Assembly: GCA_015257705.1 (NCBI GenBank)
Contig: JABZJR010000030.1
Span: 1-8,364, forward strand
From: Nanosynbacter sp.
Lineage (GTDB): Bacteria > Patescibacteriota > Saccharimonadia > Saccharimonadales > Saccharimonadaceae
Direction: 5' to 3'
Length of the DNA stretch: 8,364 nt
The first letter of the stretch is position 1. Each line of letters starts with the position of its first letter. The notes beneath the pieces were generated by a model, which was given only the letters and a program-made list of their open reading frames with translations, was not told where the DNA came from and did no database searches. The position numbers and the translations under genes are program-made. Positions 7,836 to 8,364 of this stretch are shown one piece after another.

Positions 7836-8364
7836 CTAGTGGATATATAGATAACTGCCTGCGCCGTTGAGTGTGCGGTGAGTAATTATTCCATAACCTG
7901 CGTAGTTCATATCGCTAACGTAAACCACACCGTTTTCAACTCGCTCGACAATACCAACGTGACCATAATATCCGGCAGTAGTCTGGAATATTGCACCAGG
8001 TGCTGGCGTATTATTAACTACGAATCCAGCGGCACGAGCACTTGTAGCCCAAGTATTAGCATTGCCCCAGAAACTACCAATCGGACGACCAAGCTGTAAA
8101 CGACGCTCGTATGCATACCATGTACAGTTACCGGCCGCATATCGGTTACCGACAGAAGCAGTCAACCAACTTCGACTCGCGCTCGTAGTAGATGATGCCG
8201 AAGAGTATTGATTTCCGTACGACCTACTTCGTGGAGCAACATAACCAGGTCGCTCATTTTCTGGAAGCTCACCTCCAGGCAACACAATCCTAGAGCCAGT
8301 AGACAACTTCGCACCATCATCAATGTCATTATACAGAACGACGCGCTCAGCACTCGTCTTATAC
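7836..8364 (-). CDS. Secreted CHAP-domain peptidoglycan hydrolase, probably LysM-CHAP (N terminus beyond window)
   Basis: The frame is open from the right edge (first full codon at 8363) to TAG at 7836, giving 175 C-terminal residues. A start at TTG 8306 is possible but unlikely, because the coding sense continues upstream. The first 30 visible residues (RVVLYNDIDDGAKLSTGSRIVLPGG) resemble the second half of a LysM peptidoglycan-binding repeat. A Ser/Tyr-rich linker (about 40-66) leads to a CHAP domain to the end. It has the catalytic Cys in GNCTWYAYERR (residue 80 counted from the edge), GNANTWA, PAPGAIFQ, the catalytic His in YYGHVGIVE (135), and VSDMNY (149-154) where many relatives have SEMNY, then the usual TYxYIH-like end YLYIH. 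CHAP enzymes are amidases or endopeptidases cutting peptide stems of the cell wall, so this acts outside the membrane. A strong terminator follows. A signal peptide cannot be checked because the N terminus is missing. Confidence 0.9.
   Translation of the reverse strand, partial: YKTSAERVVLYNDIDDGAKLSTGSRIVLPGGELPENERPGYVAPRSRSYGNQYSSASSTTSASRSWLTASVGNRYAAGNCTWYAYERRLQLGRPIGSFWGNANTWATSARAAGFVVNNTPAPGAIFQTTAGYYGHVGIVERVENGVVYVSDMNYAGYGIITHRTLNGAGSYLYIH

Overview
The window looks like a piece of chromosome from a small-genome, Gram-positive-type bacterium, most probably a Saccharibacterium (TM7, Candidate Phyla Radiation). The taxonomy is inference. It rests on short intergenic gaps, housekeeping genes with a -10 box sitting directly before the ATG (leaderless style), UGA used as a normal stop (which argues against Gracilibacteria/SR1), surface proteins with an LAETG sorting signal, and an ExoI (SbcB) homologue in a genome with sortase-type surface proteins. 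A 16S or ribosomal-protein match would be needed to confirm it.

Layout, left to right. Positions 1-1757 (minus) hold the N-terminal 585 codons of the excision-repair ATPase UvrA; the rest lies beyond the left edge. A 121-bp divergent promoter region follows. Positions 1879-2265 (plus) encode a small membrane protein of unknown function. It converges, with a 4-bp gap, on a minus-strand gene (2270-3493) for a secreted seven-bladed Asp-box beta-propeller with a Ser/Thr/Pro/Gly stalk and an LAETG sortase signal. Next upstream is a paralogue of the same architecture (3688-4924) that is broken by a +1 frameshift near 4384. Then come exonuclease I (sbcB, 4988-6406), the GTPase Obg (6453-7775), and the C-terminal part of a secreted CHAP-domain cell-wall hydrolase that probably carries a LysM repeat (7836 to the right edge).

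The genes fall into two themes. DNA repair and ribosome/stress housekeeping are covered by uvrA, sbcB and obg. The cell surface is covered by two sortase-anchored propellers, a peptidoglycan hydrolase and a small membrane protein. In an epibiont such surface proteins are plausible host-contact factors, but nothing in the sequence proves this.

The regulatory layout is unusually readable. uvrA, the membrane protein, sbcB and obg each have a -10 hexamer 6-9 nt before the ATG and no Shine-Dalgarno, so their mRNAs should be leaderless or nearly so. The two propeller genes instead have -35/-10 promoters, real 5' leaders and strong GGAGG ribosome sites. Two intrinsic terminators are visible. One lies inside the 3' end of the convergent membrane-protein gene, and the other abuts the obg promoter. 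I saw no tRNA, rRNA, CRISPR array, insertion sequence or clearly undescribed defence-type system.
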